From the NCBI RefSeq assembly GCF_002878395.1, contig NC_061119.1:16384915-16448914 (forward strand): 64,000 nt of DNA, read 5' to 3'. Of this stretch, positions 11,938 to 22,976 are shown one piece after another. The notes below the pieces were generated by a model. That model ran no database searches. It was not told where the DNA came from and saw nothing but the letters and a program-made list of their open reading frames with translations. This DNA comes from Capsicum annuum. Taxonomy: Eukaryota; Streptophyta; Magnoliopsida; Solanales; Solanaceae. The stretch's first letter is position 1; every line of letters starts with the position of its first letter. The position numbers were made by a program, and so were the translations under genes.

Positions 11938-13192
11938 TAATAGGCCCAATTTATTCACTATAATGTCACAAGTCAAAATCAAAAGATAAGTTGCTTTATG
12001 ACAGTAACATATAACTTTAACACAGCAGAACTAAGGCAATCTCTTTGCGATGAGTTTAAGAGAGTAGCATGTCAAAATAAAAATCCTTGGTTGATTGGGG
12101 TAACTTTAATACTTTTTTGCAGACTCGGGATAGGCTACAAGGAGCTCCAGTAACCACTTTTGATATTAGAGGTTTGGCAAAGTGTGTTCATGACTTATAA
12201 TATAATACATTGCTTAGAAAAGTGAGTATTACTCCTGGACCAAAAAGCAGTTTGGTATTTATAGGGTTTGTAGTAGGTTGGACAGGGACTTAGGCAATGA
12301 TGCATGGATGTTTTAGTATGACAAATGGAGGTGGAATATAAGTTGCATATGCACATTCCTTCTTATATCCCTTACTAATATACCTTTCAAGTTCTTCAAT
12401 ATTTGGGTTTCTCATGAAGTTTTATGCAGCTAGTTCAACATCACTAAAAGGTTAGAAATCATATTGGTAACATGGGATACATCTAGCAATAATTGAAAGC
12501 AATGAAATCTCAGTTTAGACAATTCAATAATCAATTCTATAGAGTCATTACTGAGAAGATTCACCAATTGAGAAGTTACCTGGAGGATGCTCAGCAATCT
12601 CTAATTATGCGGTACTCAGATAATCTATCCCTTGAAGAAAAAGGATTATTGTTGTAGCTTAAGAGATGATGTAACATAAAAGAAAGTATAATGCAACAAA
12701 ATTCAAGAGCAATGTGGATTAAACTTGGTAACTCAAACACTAAATACTTTACTTTAATTGCAAAGGAAAGAAAGAACAAAAAAATACTGGAGCTCTTGTC
12801 AACTAATGGTGTGAGATAAAAACAACTACTGGAGCTCTTGTCGACTAATGGTGTGAGATTAGTAGAACTTGCAGATATTCACCAAGAGATCATCAACTTT
12901 TATCAGTCTCTAATAGGTACAAAAAGTGCTTGAGGCTAAGTGGAACTTGCACCTTCTTAAGACACTTGCAGATACCAAACGAAGTATCATTAGACAAGCC
13001 CATGCAGATATTGGGTGATTACCCAAAGGTGCACTGAAAAGAGATTGTGTATTGTAATAGTGCTAGACCAATGGTTGAATTTACAACATGGTTGCAGGCT
13101 CAAAATAGATTACTTACTACAGATATATCGATAAAATGGAGATTACCAGTTGCTTCAATGTGTATATTGTATAAACAAATGTCAAAAATAAG
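11938..13192 (+). pseudogene. L1-type LINE ORF2 remnant (endonuclease and zf-RVT parts)
   Basis: On the plus strand the frame gives the C-terminal half of the exonuclease-endonuclease-phosphatase domain that nicks target DNA (AQFIHYNVTSQNQK, VTYNFNTAELRQSLCDEF, NPWLIG, then in a shifted frame RLQGAPVTTFDIRGLAKCVH). The pre-RT block reads MWIKLGNSNTKYFTL, AKERKNKKILELLSTNG and DIHQEIINFYQSLIGT (12710-12925). A 26-codon piece around ILELLSTNGVR is duplicated in tandem (12788-12860). The central reverse transcriptase is deleted. After about 13020 the sequence resumes in a zf-RVT-like block (ARPMVEFTTWLQAQNRLLTTD, CILYKQM). It is interrupted at 13198 by an LTR element, and the 3' UTR resumes at 19899. 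Copy number in the genome is probably high. Confidence 0.8.
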
Positions 13193-13197
13193 GGATT

Positions 13198-14035
13198 TGT
13201 AGGGTTGGGTAGGGTTACTCCTCAACTCAGTGAACTGTTCCCAGAATCACACATGCAACAAAAAATATAAGGTAAATGCAGTAAGTAGTGCAGGAGTACA
13301 AAAAGTAAAGACATAGGATTTTTACGTGGAAACTCCTTGCTCAAGGAAGAAAAAACCATGACCTGCCTCCAGGATTTCAATCTCCACTATATTTAAGCAA
13401 CACCTTGAATACAGAATCCAAGGATTAACCTCTTAATCCTTTATTTCCTAGTAATAACTCTATTATAAAGAAACCAAGTAATAACTCTACTGCTTTCACC
13501 TTCAGCTACCTCTAACTGGACTCCTCAAGCTAACTCTAGCTTGGACACAATCACCTAACTCTAGATGATTTACAAAGATGGTACACCATAATACCTTCTA
13601 CAATTATCAGCAAACATAGGCAGAATTTTAGGAACAAAATACAAATATGCAACTATAATAAGGAAATGAAAATATAACTCAATGAAAAACAGGTTCCCTA
13701 TTATAGTTTCAGCCTTTGATTGCAATATTGAGATACTTTAGAAAGATCTTTAATTGTGAGCATATGAAAGTGTTGTGTTATTATTGAGGAATCTAAGCAT
13801 TATATGTTATGACACAAAAAAACCTAGAAGCATTCTCATTGGTTGAGGCAAAAAGGTGGCAGAAACTTTTCACCAACTTCTGTACTTACGTGTCAGTTAG
13901 AAAGTTGACTGTAACAGCGATCGGTGAGCCCAACCTATTCCCTAATGCATAGAGGCCTTTTTCATCACAACAGAAGCTTCAAGGAACAGGTCCCAAACTA
14001 AGAATTTGTCAATCGTCAAAACTAAAGACTTAACG
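13198..14035 (-). repeat. 3' LTR of the pol-less element
   Basis: This pairs with 19065-19898 over its whole length. Shared blocks include GAATCACACATGCAACA, GGAAACTC near 13340/19192, GCTAACTCTAGCTTGGAC and ACAGGTCCCAAACTA. In element orientation it starts at 14035, where TAACG has replaced the expected TAACA. A purine-rich tract on the minus strand at 14036-14050 (AAAAAATGAGGAAA) precedes it and is a decayed polypurine tract. The two LTRs differ at many sites, so the insertion is not recent. Confidence 0.78.
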
Positions 14036-14352
14036 ATTTCCTCATTTTTTATGATGACAAACCCATATAATCAGATCAACATTCTCAGCGTCTTCAATCA
14101 AGTTTTACACAGCACACAACCTATACTTCAGCAACACAACATAAGCCACAAGACCACATACCAAACCAATTTTGCCCAATCAATTCCCCTTATCACTGAT
14201 GCATATAATAATACAAACATCCTCCACCTTATTCCCTCTATCAATGGGCATATAAGTTCCCCCTAAATGAGAGAACCCCTATTCTTATCAGCACACCCTA
14301 CTGACTACATATCTCCATAGCATACTACACATATACAATACTACAACTGATA

Positions 14353-14353
14353 G

Positions 14354-14401
<48 letters not shown>

Positions 14402-14419
14402 AATACACACACACACACA
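14353..14419. repeat. Compound microsatellite (CT)n(AT)n(AC)n
   Basis: A run of CT dinucleotides (14353-14386) passes into AT (14386-14402) and AC (14405-14419). It lies in the 3' untranslated part of the pol-less LTR element, between its last ORF and the 3' LTR. It is likely polymorphic between accessions. Confidence 0.9.
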
Positions 14420-14922
14420 TATATACACAGCATACTATGCATATCTACAAATGTAGTCTTAACATTTCCCACTTTTGACATTATCAAAAAGGTTAGACAG
14501 TAAACCAGGCATAGATAGGTTATACATGTTAATTCATGGCCACTGAAACAGCACTAATAGATGCAAGAGATATCTAATAAAAAAGATAAAATGATAGCAC
14601 GAATCAAGCGATTAATGTCAAAACTATTCAAAGACTAGATCAGTATAAAAATCATTCAAAGATAGTGATAATAAAATAACTTATCCATGTGCTAAATTCA
14701 TTGCTAGAGTAGTAGGAGCTGGGTGAGGGGGTGAGAAGCAAAGAAAAGAGGTTCTAAAAGCATGGTCATGCTCTCACTTGCATTGGTATGATCTGGAAGG
14801 ATTTGCTGAGTCAGGTCTTTATTCTTGACAATTAACATTTTAACCTTGCCTTAAAGATTCTTTACCCTTTCCTACAAGGCAGCATTTTCAGAATGCAACT
14901 TTTCTTATGAATTTGCATATAC

Positions 14923-17020
14923 TTATCCTTCTTTTATGGATGACGCCTTTAGTTTAATAATTTTAGCATCCTTCAGAGCAATCAGGGCAGTAATAGACTC
15001 AATTTCTTCCTTCAAATTCTTTTGTGTTTCCATCAGTTCGGATACAAGAGATTTAGACTTCCTACCACCTCTCTTGGGAACACACTCATTATCCTCAAGA
15101 GTGGTCAAGTTGAATACCTGCTTAATAGAATTGAATTTTCCTTGCCCACACACCACATTGAAGTAATCAAGATTCTTGTTGATCCAGAACCTATAATCCA
15201 ACCCATGTTTCCTATCCTTAGTAGTTATTATTGTATGCGTGTGCTCAATGATGAGTGCAGGGAGACAAATTTTCTTAAACTTGGCTAATATCTCCATGAG
15301 ATATGAATCTAGCAGTATTACAGTAGTTCTTTTCTTTAATTGGGAAAGAAGACACTTATTCACCAGCTCAAACAATAACCGGTACTTACCTTTCAATGCC
15401 TTCTTAGTTACATTCCTTATATTCATATCATCCAGATCACTACATATTGTTAAGAATTTGGTATATCCCTCTTCTTTTCTTATTGACTTTATTCCCTCAG
15501 TAGGAACTCCTAAAACCTTAGACAGTACTTCCTCATCAAATGCAATATTCATCCCATTTACCTAAGAGCTCGGGTACAAACAATTGTCTGAGAAAGTCAA
15601 ATAGTGATAAAACTAATGCACTTCCTATTTATACAGAGGAGCAACAAGTCCCTCAAATAAGTTCTCCCATCCTTGAAATCTAACCCACTCTAGTAGTTCT
15701 CTCATTCCCATAAACTCAACAATTGCAGGGTCAAACACTTTGTCTCTTAACACTTCTTGAGTCCTTTGGATTTCTTGTTTTGCTTCCTTTGATAGAACTT
15801 TTCCCTTCCCAAAAAAAAGGAGACCTTAGGAGATGGTCTAGAACCCTTAAGAGATGGTCTAGAACCTCCTGTAATTTTTACAACTTTGGGACTACTCCTA
15901 GATTTTTTTTCTATAGAGTGTTCCATTCTTCTCTTTTAAGTCAACTTACTCATAGATTCTTCTAACTGTACTTTCTTCTCTTTTTTGGGAGAAAGAACTT
16001 TCTTTATTTTTCTAGGAGATACAATCTGCTTTCCTCTTTTGGAAGATAGAACTTTCTTTCCCTATACTTTGACTGTTAAAGATTTTATAATTCTTTCTAT
16101 ATCCGAGTCAATAGAGTCACCATTGAAGATGTAATCATCATTATTATCTTTAGGTAGACTTGCAAAGAGTTCATCAATATTGTAAAGTCATTGTCTTTGC
16201 TATCATCATCATCTGTCTTCATATCAGACTCATTAACAATAACTGGTTCTGTAATAGCTTAGACAATAACTGGTTCTGTAATAGCTATTTCTATTCCTTT
16301 CTCTGTTCTTCTTCTTTTGGTATCATTCTTGTTTTTAACTAAGGCTTCTTTGAGAGAATTTTTTGAACTCACTCTAGCCCCTAGTGTTCTACCTCTTCCA
16401 GAAAAGAAAGATCCTTTTCTAGAAAATTTCCACGCTAATGTCTTATTGCCATTACTGTCTAATTAACTCTGTATAGTCCTATTTCCTCCTAAGAGATCAA
16501 GTATAGAGTTAAGGGTCTTAAGTTCATCATCACCACCAGAGATAGACACATTTGGTATCTTTGTAAAAATATTTGCGGGGGGATTTTCCCATCTGGGTGG
16601 TTCTGCACTCAAGTCTGTGAGTCCCTGTATTCTAATTTATTTAATCATATCTTAAATATTAGAGGAATCCTCCCTAGAGGTTGGCAGATAATCAAATAGG
16701 GTTTCGTCCAAGGAGGCACTACCAGACTTTATTGAAGAAACAGACTTATCTGATGATAGGGTTTGGGTTTTTGAGGAAGAATCAAAATCCCAACAAGAAG
16801 GAACTGATTGATCATAGATTGATTCCTCATACTTATTTTCTTATGGGAAGAGTATAAAAGAGAGGCCATTGAGAAGTTTAACCTTGGATTCTTCTTCACT
16901 AGGAACCTTATTTTCACAGGACTCTATTCTGGATTTTATAAGGTCGTCAGTAACATCCTTTTCTTTTTGTAAAGAAGCATCAGGGGTTTAAACTTTCTTA
17001 GAATTGAAATCCCTAGACAT
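14923..17020 (-). pseudogene. Putative plant transposon protein-like ORF (PF20167 type) carried by the pol-less LTR element
   Basis: The frame opens at an ATG at 17020 (MSRDFNSKKV, then a stop), passes a Ser/Asp/Glu-rich low-complexity N-terminal half, and reaches the conserved C-terminal part: VFDPAIVEFMGMRELLEWVR, then an open stretch of 209 codons (15552-14923). That stretch includes VLGVPTEGIKSI, KGKYRLLFELVNKCLL, LPALIIEHTHTI and TLEDNECVPKRGGRKS, and ends in a coiled coil (LMETQKNLKEEIESITAL). This order resembles the plant-specific 'putative plant transposon protein' domain that I recall as PF20167. Its biochemical role is not known to me. Several stops interrupt the N-terminal part but the last 209 codons are open. 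It is the largest coding unit of an element that lacks pol. Confidence 0.68.
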
Positions 17021-18309
17021 TTTGCATAGGGATAAAGGGGAAAATCTAGTGATAGCAAATATTTTCTCTGACCTTAAAGGGATGGAAGGAGTATTTATCA
17101 TTTTTAAGGAAGTGGGTTCGCTTATTTAGGAGGGTAAAGAGGAATTAGACATTGAAGAGATTAAGATATCTTGTGCAGAACTAGCTGATATGAGTTTTAA
17201 GAGCATCAAGGAACTAATAAGGTTTGTGAGAGAGATTAAGGATTGTTTTACGTAATTAAAGAGAGAGAATCTGAATAATGATTTAAATAGGATAAAAGGA
17301 ATAATTCATATTTTATTAAGGGATTGTTTGAAGAAACGTGCCTAGCTCGATGGGCGCAGCTCTTGGACTTAAAGAACATGATAGCTTTTTAGAAAAAAGG
17401 GTAGGAGAGTGATGTGGCACACATCATTTATGTTAAATAGTCACTATATAAGAATGGTTGGTGATACTGACCTGATATAGGACCTGATCCCTAATTGATT
17501 TTATAAAATATTATGTGTTATCTCACCTTCTCCTGCTTTTACTCTTTTTCTTCTCGACCAGGGTATTTATCTGCAGAAAATATGAAGCTGAATTAGACAT
17601 ATATGCTAATGTCCAGCTAACATATCTTCTTACCATTTTATATCCACCAAGGAAAATAATTTTTGAAAGGGTCCACCATCCAACTGGATCACATAGGCTC
17701 TGTTTCCTCAGTCCTCTTTCAATCAATTCCCTAGAATCATTCTTGAGGAACCTAAGTGTATATATATATATGGAAGACTTTGCCTTTTTCAAAGGCCTGA
17801 TGCAAGAGGTATTCTTTCAACCTTTTAGACATATGTTATGGGCAGCCATGTTTAATTTCATCTATATTAGATGCTACCCCTTACATTGACCTGCATCACA
17901 GATCAGTCATTAGTGTATAGAAACCACTTCATTTTAAGTTTCTAATAAGAGGATAGAGGTATATTAGCTTTTTCTTGGTACAGATGGGTAATCTTCTTTT
18001 CCTTTCTTTTGAAGTGATGAGTTTACTCCTCTCTCTAATTTGTTTCTTTGTAGGAACACATTTCTCTTAAGTCCTCGGCCTTTTCGCATTGCGAGCTTGA
18101 GTGATCATCCTTGCCCTTTGTGTGCTTGACAGCATAAATCGAGTCTTCACCTAGACAATGGGTCTCTAAACTACTCCAAGATGGTTGGATCTTAACTGGT
18201 TAAAATTTTAAGTTCTTTTGGAAAAGAAGTCCATGTGAGTGTTTTTGCAAGCTCAATTTTTACTCAATTTTTATCTTTAGCTTCAACTAATTATTCTTCC
18301 AATTGAAAC
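17021..18309 (-). other. Interior of the pol-less element without a recognisable domain
   Basis: This stretch lies between the gag remnant and the transposon-protein ORF, where a complete copia element would carry pol. An 89-codon minus-strand frame (17792-17523) contains LCDPVGWWTLSKIIFLGGYK, but I do not recognise it, and the plus strand of the same stretch is open too. I see no protease DSG, integrase HHCC or RT YxDD motif here. The stretch looks like old untranslated sequence. Confidence 0.5.
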
Positions 18310-19001
18310 TAAATGTTGCTTCCCTCTGCCTATACTTTGGACATTGACTTGGTAATATCACTTAATTTTTTACTTAGGAGATCATTTTCATGTGATAGAT
18401 TCTTGCAAGTTACTTGCTGCTCAGACATCTCCACACTTAGTTCTATCAGTTCTTCTTCGCACGTTCCTAGATCATCCTTCAGTTTTCTTTTTTCACCTGT
18501 GAGTTCTGTCACTTGGACACTCAAATCAATGACTTCTTATTTACATTTTTCAAAAGTATTTTTCATAGTCTCTTTGTCTTCGACTATCTCATTTAAGGAA
18601 TCAATCAACGCAGAGGCAAGAGATCTCAGCTTGTTGAGGGAGTAGTCCTTCAGATTCTCTTTAACATCCAAGAGAGTCATAGGTCAATTGACATTTTCAT
18701 CTAAGTCTACCATCAAGTTAAGAAGTGCATCAGAGACTTGAACCTCTTCTTCTATTGCCGTGATGGTAATGTCTTCCTTTTCCTCAAACTCGTTTGAGTC
18801 AATTGATGAATCATTCCTCCAAGCTGCAAGTACCTGACTGGCAATTTTATCAGCCTCAATTTTCCAGCTGCTCCTCACAGTGGCCCTCTGCTTCCTTTTT
18901 TTGGACACAGTTTCAGCCTTTTTCAAGTCTTTGAGAACCCTTTTTGCAATCCGAGTTGTTTCACTAACTCCAAAGGAGTAAGTAGCTTGTGAAGCCTCCA
19001 T
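18310..19001 (-). pseudogene. Gag remnant of the pol-less element
   Basis: The frame starts at an ATG at 19001 (MEASQATYSFGVSETTR) about 47 bases downstream of the PBS. It runs through a basic segment (KKRKQRATVR) to an acidic segment (NEFEEKEDITITAIEEEVQV) with a stop near 18684. The next frame gives MTLLDVKENLKDYSLNK and a long coiled coil (TGEKRKLKDDLGTCEEELIE, 18524-18330). Acidic and coiled-coil segments of this kind follow the zinc knuckle in SIRE-like gag proteins. The N-terminal capsid part and the knuckle seem to have been deleted, leaving a fusion of the extreme N terminus with the C-terminal tail. Confidence 0.6.
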
Positions 19002-19047
19002 TTATTAGGATCCTTCCATAGTGTTAGCCTTATTATGGAAGACCAGT

Positions 19048-19059
19048 GCTCTGATACCA
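19048..19059 (-). other. Primer-binding site of the pol-less LTR element
   Basis: The minus strand reads TGGTATCAGAGC, a perfect match to the common plant PBS complementary to initiator tRNA-Met. It lies a few bases inside the 5' LTR and shows that reverse transcription signals were kept although pol is absent. Confidence 0.9.
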
Positions 19060-19064
19060 AATAA

Positions 19065-19898
19065 AGGATTAGGGTGGGTTGCTCTTCGATTCAGGGAACT
19101 GTCCCCAGAATCACACATGCAACAAGAAATAGAAGGTAAATACAGTAAGTAGTGTAGGAGTACAAAATGTAAAGACACTGAATTTTTATGTGGAAACTCT
19201 TTTCTCAAGGGATAAAAAAACATGACTTTCCTCCACGATTTCAAGCTCCACTATATTCAAGCAACACCTTGAATACAGACTCCAAGGATTAACCTCTTAA
19301 TCCTTTGTTTCCCAGCTATAACTCTATTACAAGGAAACCAAGCAGTAATTCTACTCCTTCCACCTCTAGCTACCTCTAACTGGACTCCTAAAGCTAACTC
19401 TAGCTTGGACCCAATCACCTAACTCTAGATGATTTAAAAAGACGGTACACCACAACACCTACTACAATTAAGAAAATGTAGGCAGACTTCTAGGAACAAA
19501 ATACAAAGACTCAACCATAACAAGGAAATAAAAATACAACTCGATGAACAATAGGTTCCCTATTATAGTTTCAGCCTTTGATTGCAGCGCTACGACACTT
19601 CAGAAAGATCTTTAATTATGAGTATATGGAAGTGTTGGTTTTATTGTTGAGGAAGATTAGCATTATATGTTGTGACACAAGAAAACCTAGAAGCATTCTC
19701 ATTGATTGAGGCAAAAAGATGGCAATAACTTTTCACAAACTTTTGTACTTATTTGTCAGCTGAAAAGTTGACAGTTACAGCGACAGGTGAACCGAACTTG
19801 TTTCCTAATGCGCAGAGGCCTTTGTCATCACAACAAAAGCTTCAAAGAACAGGTCCCAAACTATGAATTTGTCAATCATCAAAACTCAGGATTTAACA
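19065..19898 (-). repeat. 5' LTR of the pol-less element
   Basis: On the minus strand the LTR begins TGTTAAATCCTGAGTTTTG at 19898 and ends a few bases before the PBS. It is about 830 bp and pairs with 13198-14035. The inner end is uncertain by some 6-10 bases because the copies differ there. Confidence 0.75.
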
Positions 19899-20133
19899 GG
19901 ATCATCTATTCTTTAGATGTTATTATTATGCCAAAAATAAATGATGATTGCTAAGAGAATTGTTTATGTTGTGTTATAGCTATTGCTACTACCATGTCGA
20001 TTCTTGATAGATGTAGCTATTAGTAGAAAATGTATTAGTCTGTTTTTAGTGAGAAGCTAGTTTTGTATGCTTTATACTTACATTTTTGGTGATTAATAGA
20101 ATGACTAAATACCAAAAAAGAAAAAAAAAAAGT
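19899..20133 (+). mobile_element. 3' UTR and poly(A) tail of the interrupted LINE
   Basis: Sequence to the right of the LTR element resumes non-coding LINE sequence and ends in a TACCAAAAAAG block and an A-run at about 20112-20132. A terminal A-run on the plus strand agrees with the orientation of the ORF2 remnant at 11938-13192. Together they show that the LTR element landed near the LINE 3' end. Confidence 0.65.
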
Positions 20134-21142
20134 ACGTGTTATGGTTCAACAACCACCCAAATTGAACTACTCACATGTGTTTTTTAATTGTTTTTCCATA
20201 TTGCATTCAGATTGTTAATGATTTTATAATTAACTTAAATCCTAATTAAATAAGTAAAAGTTAAAAATGAAAAGGAATTGAAACTAAAATAGAAGATATG
20301 ACTAAATTAAGAAGAACGTGATAGTTTAGTAAATTATTGATCTGTTATCTGTAAATTTGACTGAGATAATATTGACGAAAGAAATAGATAACTAAAGTTC
20401 TAGTTAATTGTTGCTTATTTCCATTTTAATTTCTAACTAGTATAGTATCCGTACGATGCGTAAAAGTTATTATTATTTGATCGATTGTGAATTTAAATTA
20501 TTTTATCAATGATTCAAATTAAAAGAATCCATCACTACTTTAAAAATTTACTATTCATTAATGAACTTTATAATTTTTAATAAATTTTGTGAGAATTTAA
20601 AAACCATTATCCTTTCATTCATCTAAAAAGCAAGGATACATATTGTCTTCATTTAAACTAATTTTAAGTCCCTGAAGCAACAAAATACACCAAAAAAAAA
20701 AAAAAAAAACTAAAGGTGAAGCAAAATCTGTTACAAATAATCATACAAAATATACTACTGATTAATAAATATATTTAATTATAGTTAATATGTAAAGCAA
20801 AATATATTTAATTTCAACTAAATAGGTTGCTCAAAGAAAGTGGTGAAAGCTTCAAATATTAATAAGTAGTTAATTTGACAGCGCTTAGCGCGGTAAAAAA
20901 AAAGGGGAAATGGCCAACAAATTATTTTTATAATTTATAATAAAAATTAATTTTACTAAATAATCAATTAAAAGATATAAATACTATTTGTAAAGTCAGA
21001 TCCAAAGTGGATAGCCTTGATAAAATTTTAAAAAAATAGCACTCTATTCTAGCAATTCTACTTTATATTGCTAAATAAATATATTTGCCAACAAAGTAAA
21101 GAATGCATCCTCCATATAGTCACTTCCAACACATAAGTTCCC
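20134..21142. other. A+T-rich intergenic stretch with a doubtful Helitron-like piece
   Basis: No gene is seen. On the minus strand, 20906-20437 starts TCCCC, contains a GCGCTAAGCGC hairpin-like palindrome near 20881-20892 and ends CTAG, features loosely like a non-autonomous Helitron. The flanking bases do not clearly show the expected A/T insertion site. An A-run (about 20691-20710) is also present. The rest is featureless. Confidence 0.3.
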
Positions 21143-22976
21143 AAGAAGAGTCCGGAACCAAAATATGTCCTACAACTAAAAAAAATATCAATGTATGCCA
21201 TATAAAAAAAAACATCAAAATAGGCTTTGTGTACTTAATAAATGCACAATATCTTTAACTTTGTGACGAAAAACATCTGACGATGTTAAAAAAGTTAAAG
21301 TTTACATTGTGCACTTAATAAGTGCACAATCCATTCTTTTATGGATTGTGCACTTAATAAGTGCACAATCTATTTTTTTTATAGGTTGTTCAATTTTTTA
21401 AAGATTGTGCACTTTTTTTAGTGCATAATCCATTTATTTATAGATTGTGCACTAAAAAAGTGCACAATATATTATTTTTGATTGTGTACTTTTTTAGTGC
21501 ACAATTTATTTATTTATATTGTCCACTTTTTTTGCATGATTGTGCACTTGTTTTGGTCCTTTAATATTTTAAGTAATGAAAAAGTGATCTAAAATATTTA
21601 TATCAAAAAGAATTTGTAATAAAAATTCATATTTTATATTGTAATATAAGACGTGTAAATTATGTTCTACAAAGTCATTAGAGACATATGTTAAATTGGT
21701 GACCCACGTATAAGTTAAATTTCAAAATATTTTCTTAAGAACTTCATAATCTACCAATTATTTTTCTACAAAATTTATTCTCTAAATTTATGCTTTACGA
21801 AATTAGGCCATAATTAAGTATACTTTAATCTTCAAATATTCATTAATAAGGAGTGAAGAGTAAAAATCAATTCTTGGAAAAACTTGATTTTAAATATGAT
21901 CAATCAAATTATAAGCCACTTAGAAATTGAATAGAAAAAAAAAAAAAAAAATTTTGTATAAAAAAAAAATATTTCTTATGAAAAAAATATAAAACTAAAA
22001 ATACTAAAAGCAAATTACTATGGAAGGACTTTGAATTAAAAGGGACAAGCAAATTTGTCAATTAAGTTAGGATACTTTAAGTTTTGTGAATTAGGTAAAA
22101 TGGACAAAAAAAAATTCAGTTTTTTTTTATATATTTCCATTCCAACAACTAAAAAGGTTGTCTCAATAACTATCGAAGTGTTCGACAACTTTGATAGTCA
22201 ACTTCGATAGTTATTGAGACAACTAACAAAGTTATCAAATAACTTTAATTGTCCCAACAACCGTTTCAATTATTTAAATGATTTTATCCTATTTAATTTA
22301 ATAATATTGTGAGACCAAGTTATCGCTTTTTTTTAATTAAACATTTGTGGTCTTTCAACTTATTTTTCTCTACTATGGAGCGGAATTTCCCGTTGCATAT
22401 ATACTAACCAAGATAAACAATATAAGTCTAATCATATGCATTCGTTTAATTAAATTTCTTTTTCATCAAATTGTTCAGTATTTTGCAAAAGAGTGAATTA
22501 TATAAATAAATGAATTGTGCACTAAAAATGTGCACAATCATAAATGATATACTGTGCATAATTTATAAATAAATGGATTGTGCACTAAAAATGTGCACAA
22601 TCATAAATGATATATTGTGCATAATTTATAAATAAATGGATTGTGTACTAAAAAATGCACAATCTTAAAAAAAAATGAATAATCGTGTTCAATCTATAAA
22701 TAATATGAATAATAAGTACACAATTTATAAATAAAGAGATTGTGCACTTAATAAGTGCACATTCCAAAAAAAAAATGAATTGTGCACTTATTAAGTGCAC
22801 AATGTGAACTTTAACTTTTTTAACACCGTCAGAAATCTTCTGTTACAAAGTTAAAGGTATTGTGCACTTATTAAGTGCACAAAGCCTATTTTGGTGCTTT
22901 TTTTTATATATATATGACATATATTGATACTTTTTTTAGTTGTAGGGCATATTTTGGTTCCGAATTCTTCCAAGAA
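21143..22976. mobile_element. Long-TIR foldback-like element made of GTGCAC palindromes
   Basis: The two ends are inverted copies of each other over at least 200 bp. The left end runs GAAGAGTCCGGAACCAAAATA..., through AGTTAAAG, to GTGCACTTAATAAGTGCAC. The right end carries the same blocks reversed and ends GGTTCCGAATTCTTCC near 22972. Inside the arms and toward the centre the palindrome GTGCACTTAATAAGTGCAC, or its variant GTGCACTAAAAAAGTGCAC, recurs more than ten times. Three tandem copies of a ~62-bp unit occur at about 22500-22680. The element has no coding frame. Size (1.83 kb), TIR length and lack of genes suit a non-autonomous MULE or foldback element. I could not find a convincing 9-bp target-site duplication. 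Confidence 0.7.
22157..22223. repeat. Perfect 23-bp inverted repeat (hairpin core)
   Basis: The arms 22157-22179 (ending CAATAACTATCGAAGT) and 22201-22223 (starting ACTTCGATAGTTATTG) are exact reverse complements, separated by a 21-base loop that itself contains CAACTTTGATAGT. The hairpin lies near the middle of the foldback-like element, apart from the GTGCAC arrays. Confidence 0.9.

Larger units (their letters stand above)
13193..19903 (-). mobile_element. Pol-less Ty1/copia-type LTR element (non-autonomous, LARD-like) inside a LINE
   Basis: Two direct repeats of about 830-840 bp (13198-14035 and about 19065-19898) flank a 5-kb interior. On the minus strand each LTR starts near TGTTAAATCCTGAG and the 3' end joins a tRNA-Met-type PBS. 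Target-site duplications are GGATT (13193-13197) and GGATC (19899-19903), differing at one base. The interior holds coiled-coil gag remnants and a long ORF of the plant-transposon-protein type, but I find no protease, integrase, RT or RNase H, so mobility would depend on an autonomous relative. The truncated copia at 7-12 kb is a plausible relative, because it shares LTR blocks and a gag segment. Confidence 0.78.

Noticed and set aside
14936..15565. Three overlapping plus-strand frames
   Set aside because: They are antisense shadows of the plant-transposon-protein frame, which has recognisable motifs on the minus strand.
11074..19059. tRNA-Met-like sequences at two sites
   Set aside because: They are only 12-13 bases complementary to the tRNA 3' end, at LTR borders; they are primer-binding sites, not tRNA genes.
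20437..20906. Non-autonomous Helitron on the minus strand
   Set aside because: It has a TC start, a hairpin-like palindrome and a CTAG end, but the hairpin is at the wrong end and the A/T insertion site is not clear.
21143..22976. 9-bp target-site duplication for the foldback element
   Set aside because: I compared the flanks by eye (ACACATAAGTT on the left, AAGAACAATCC on the right) and found no convincing match, so the family stays open.
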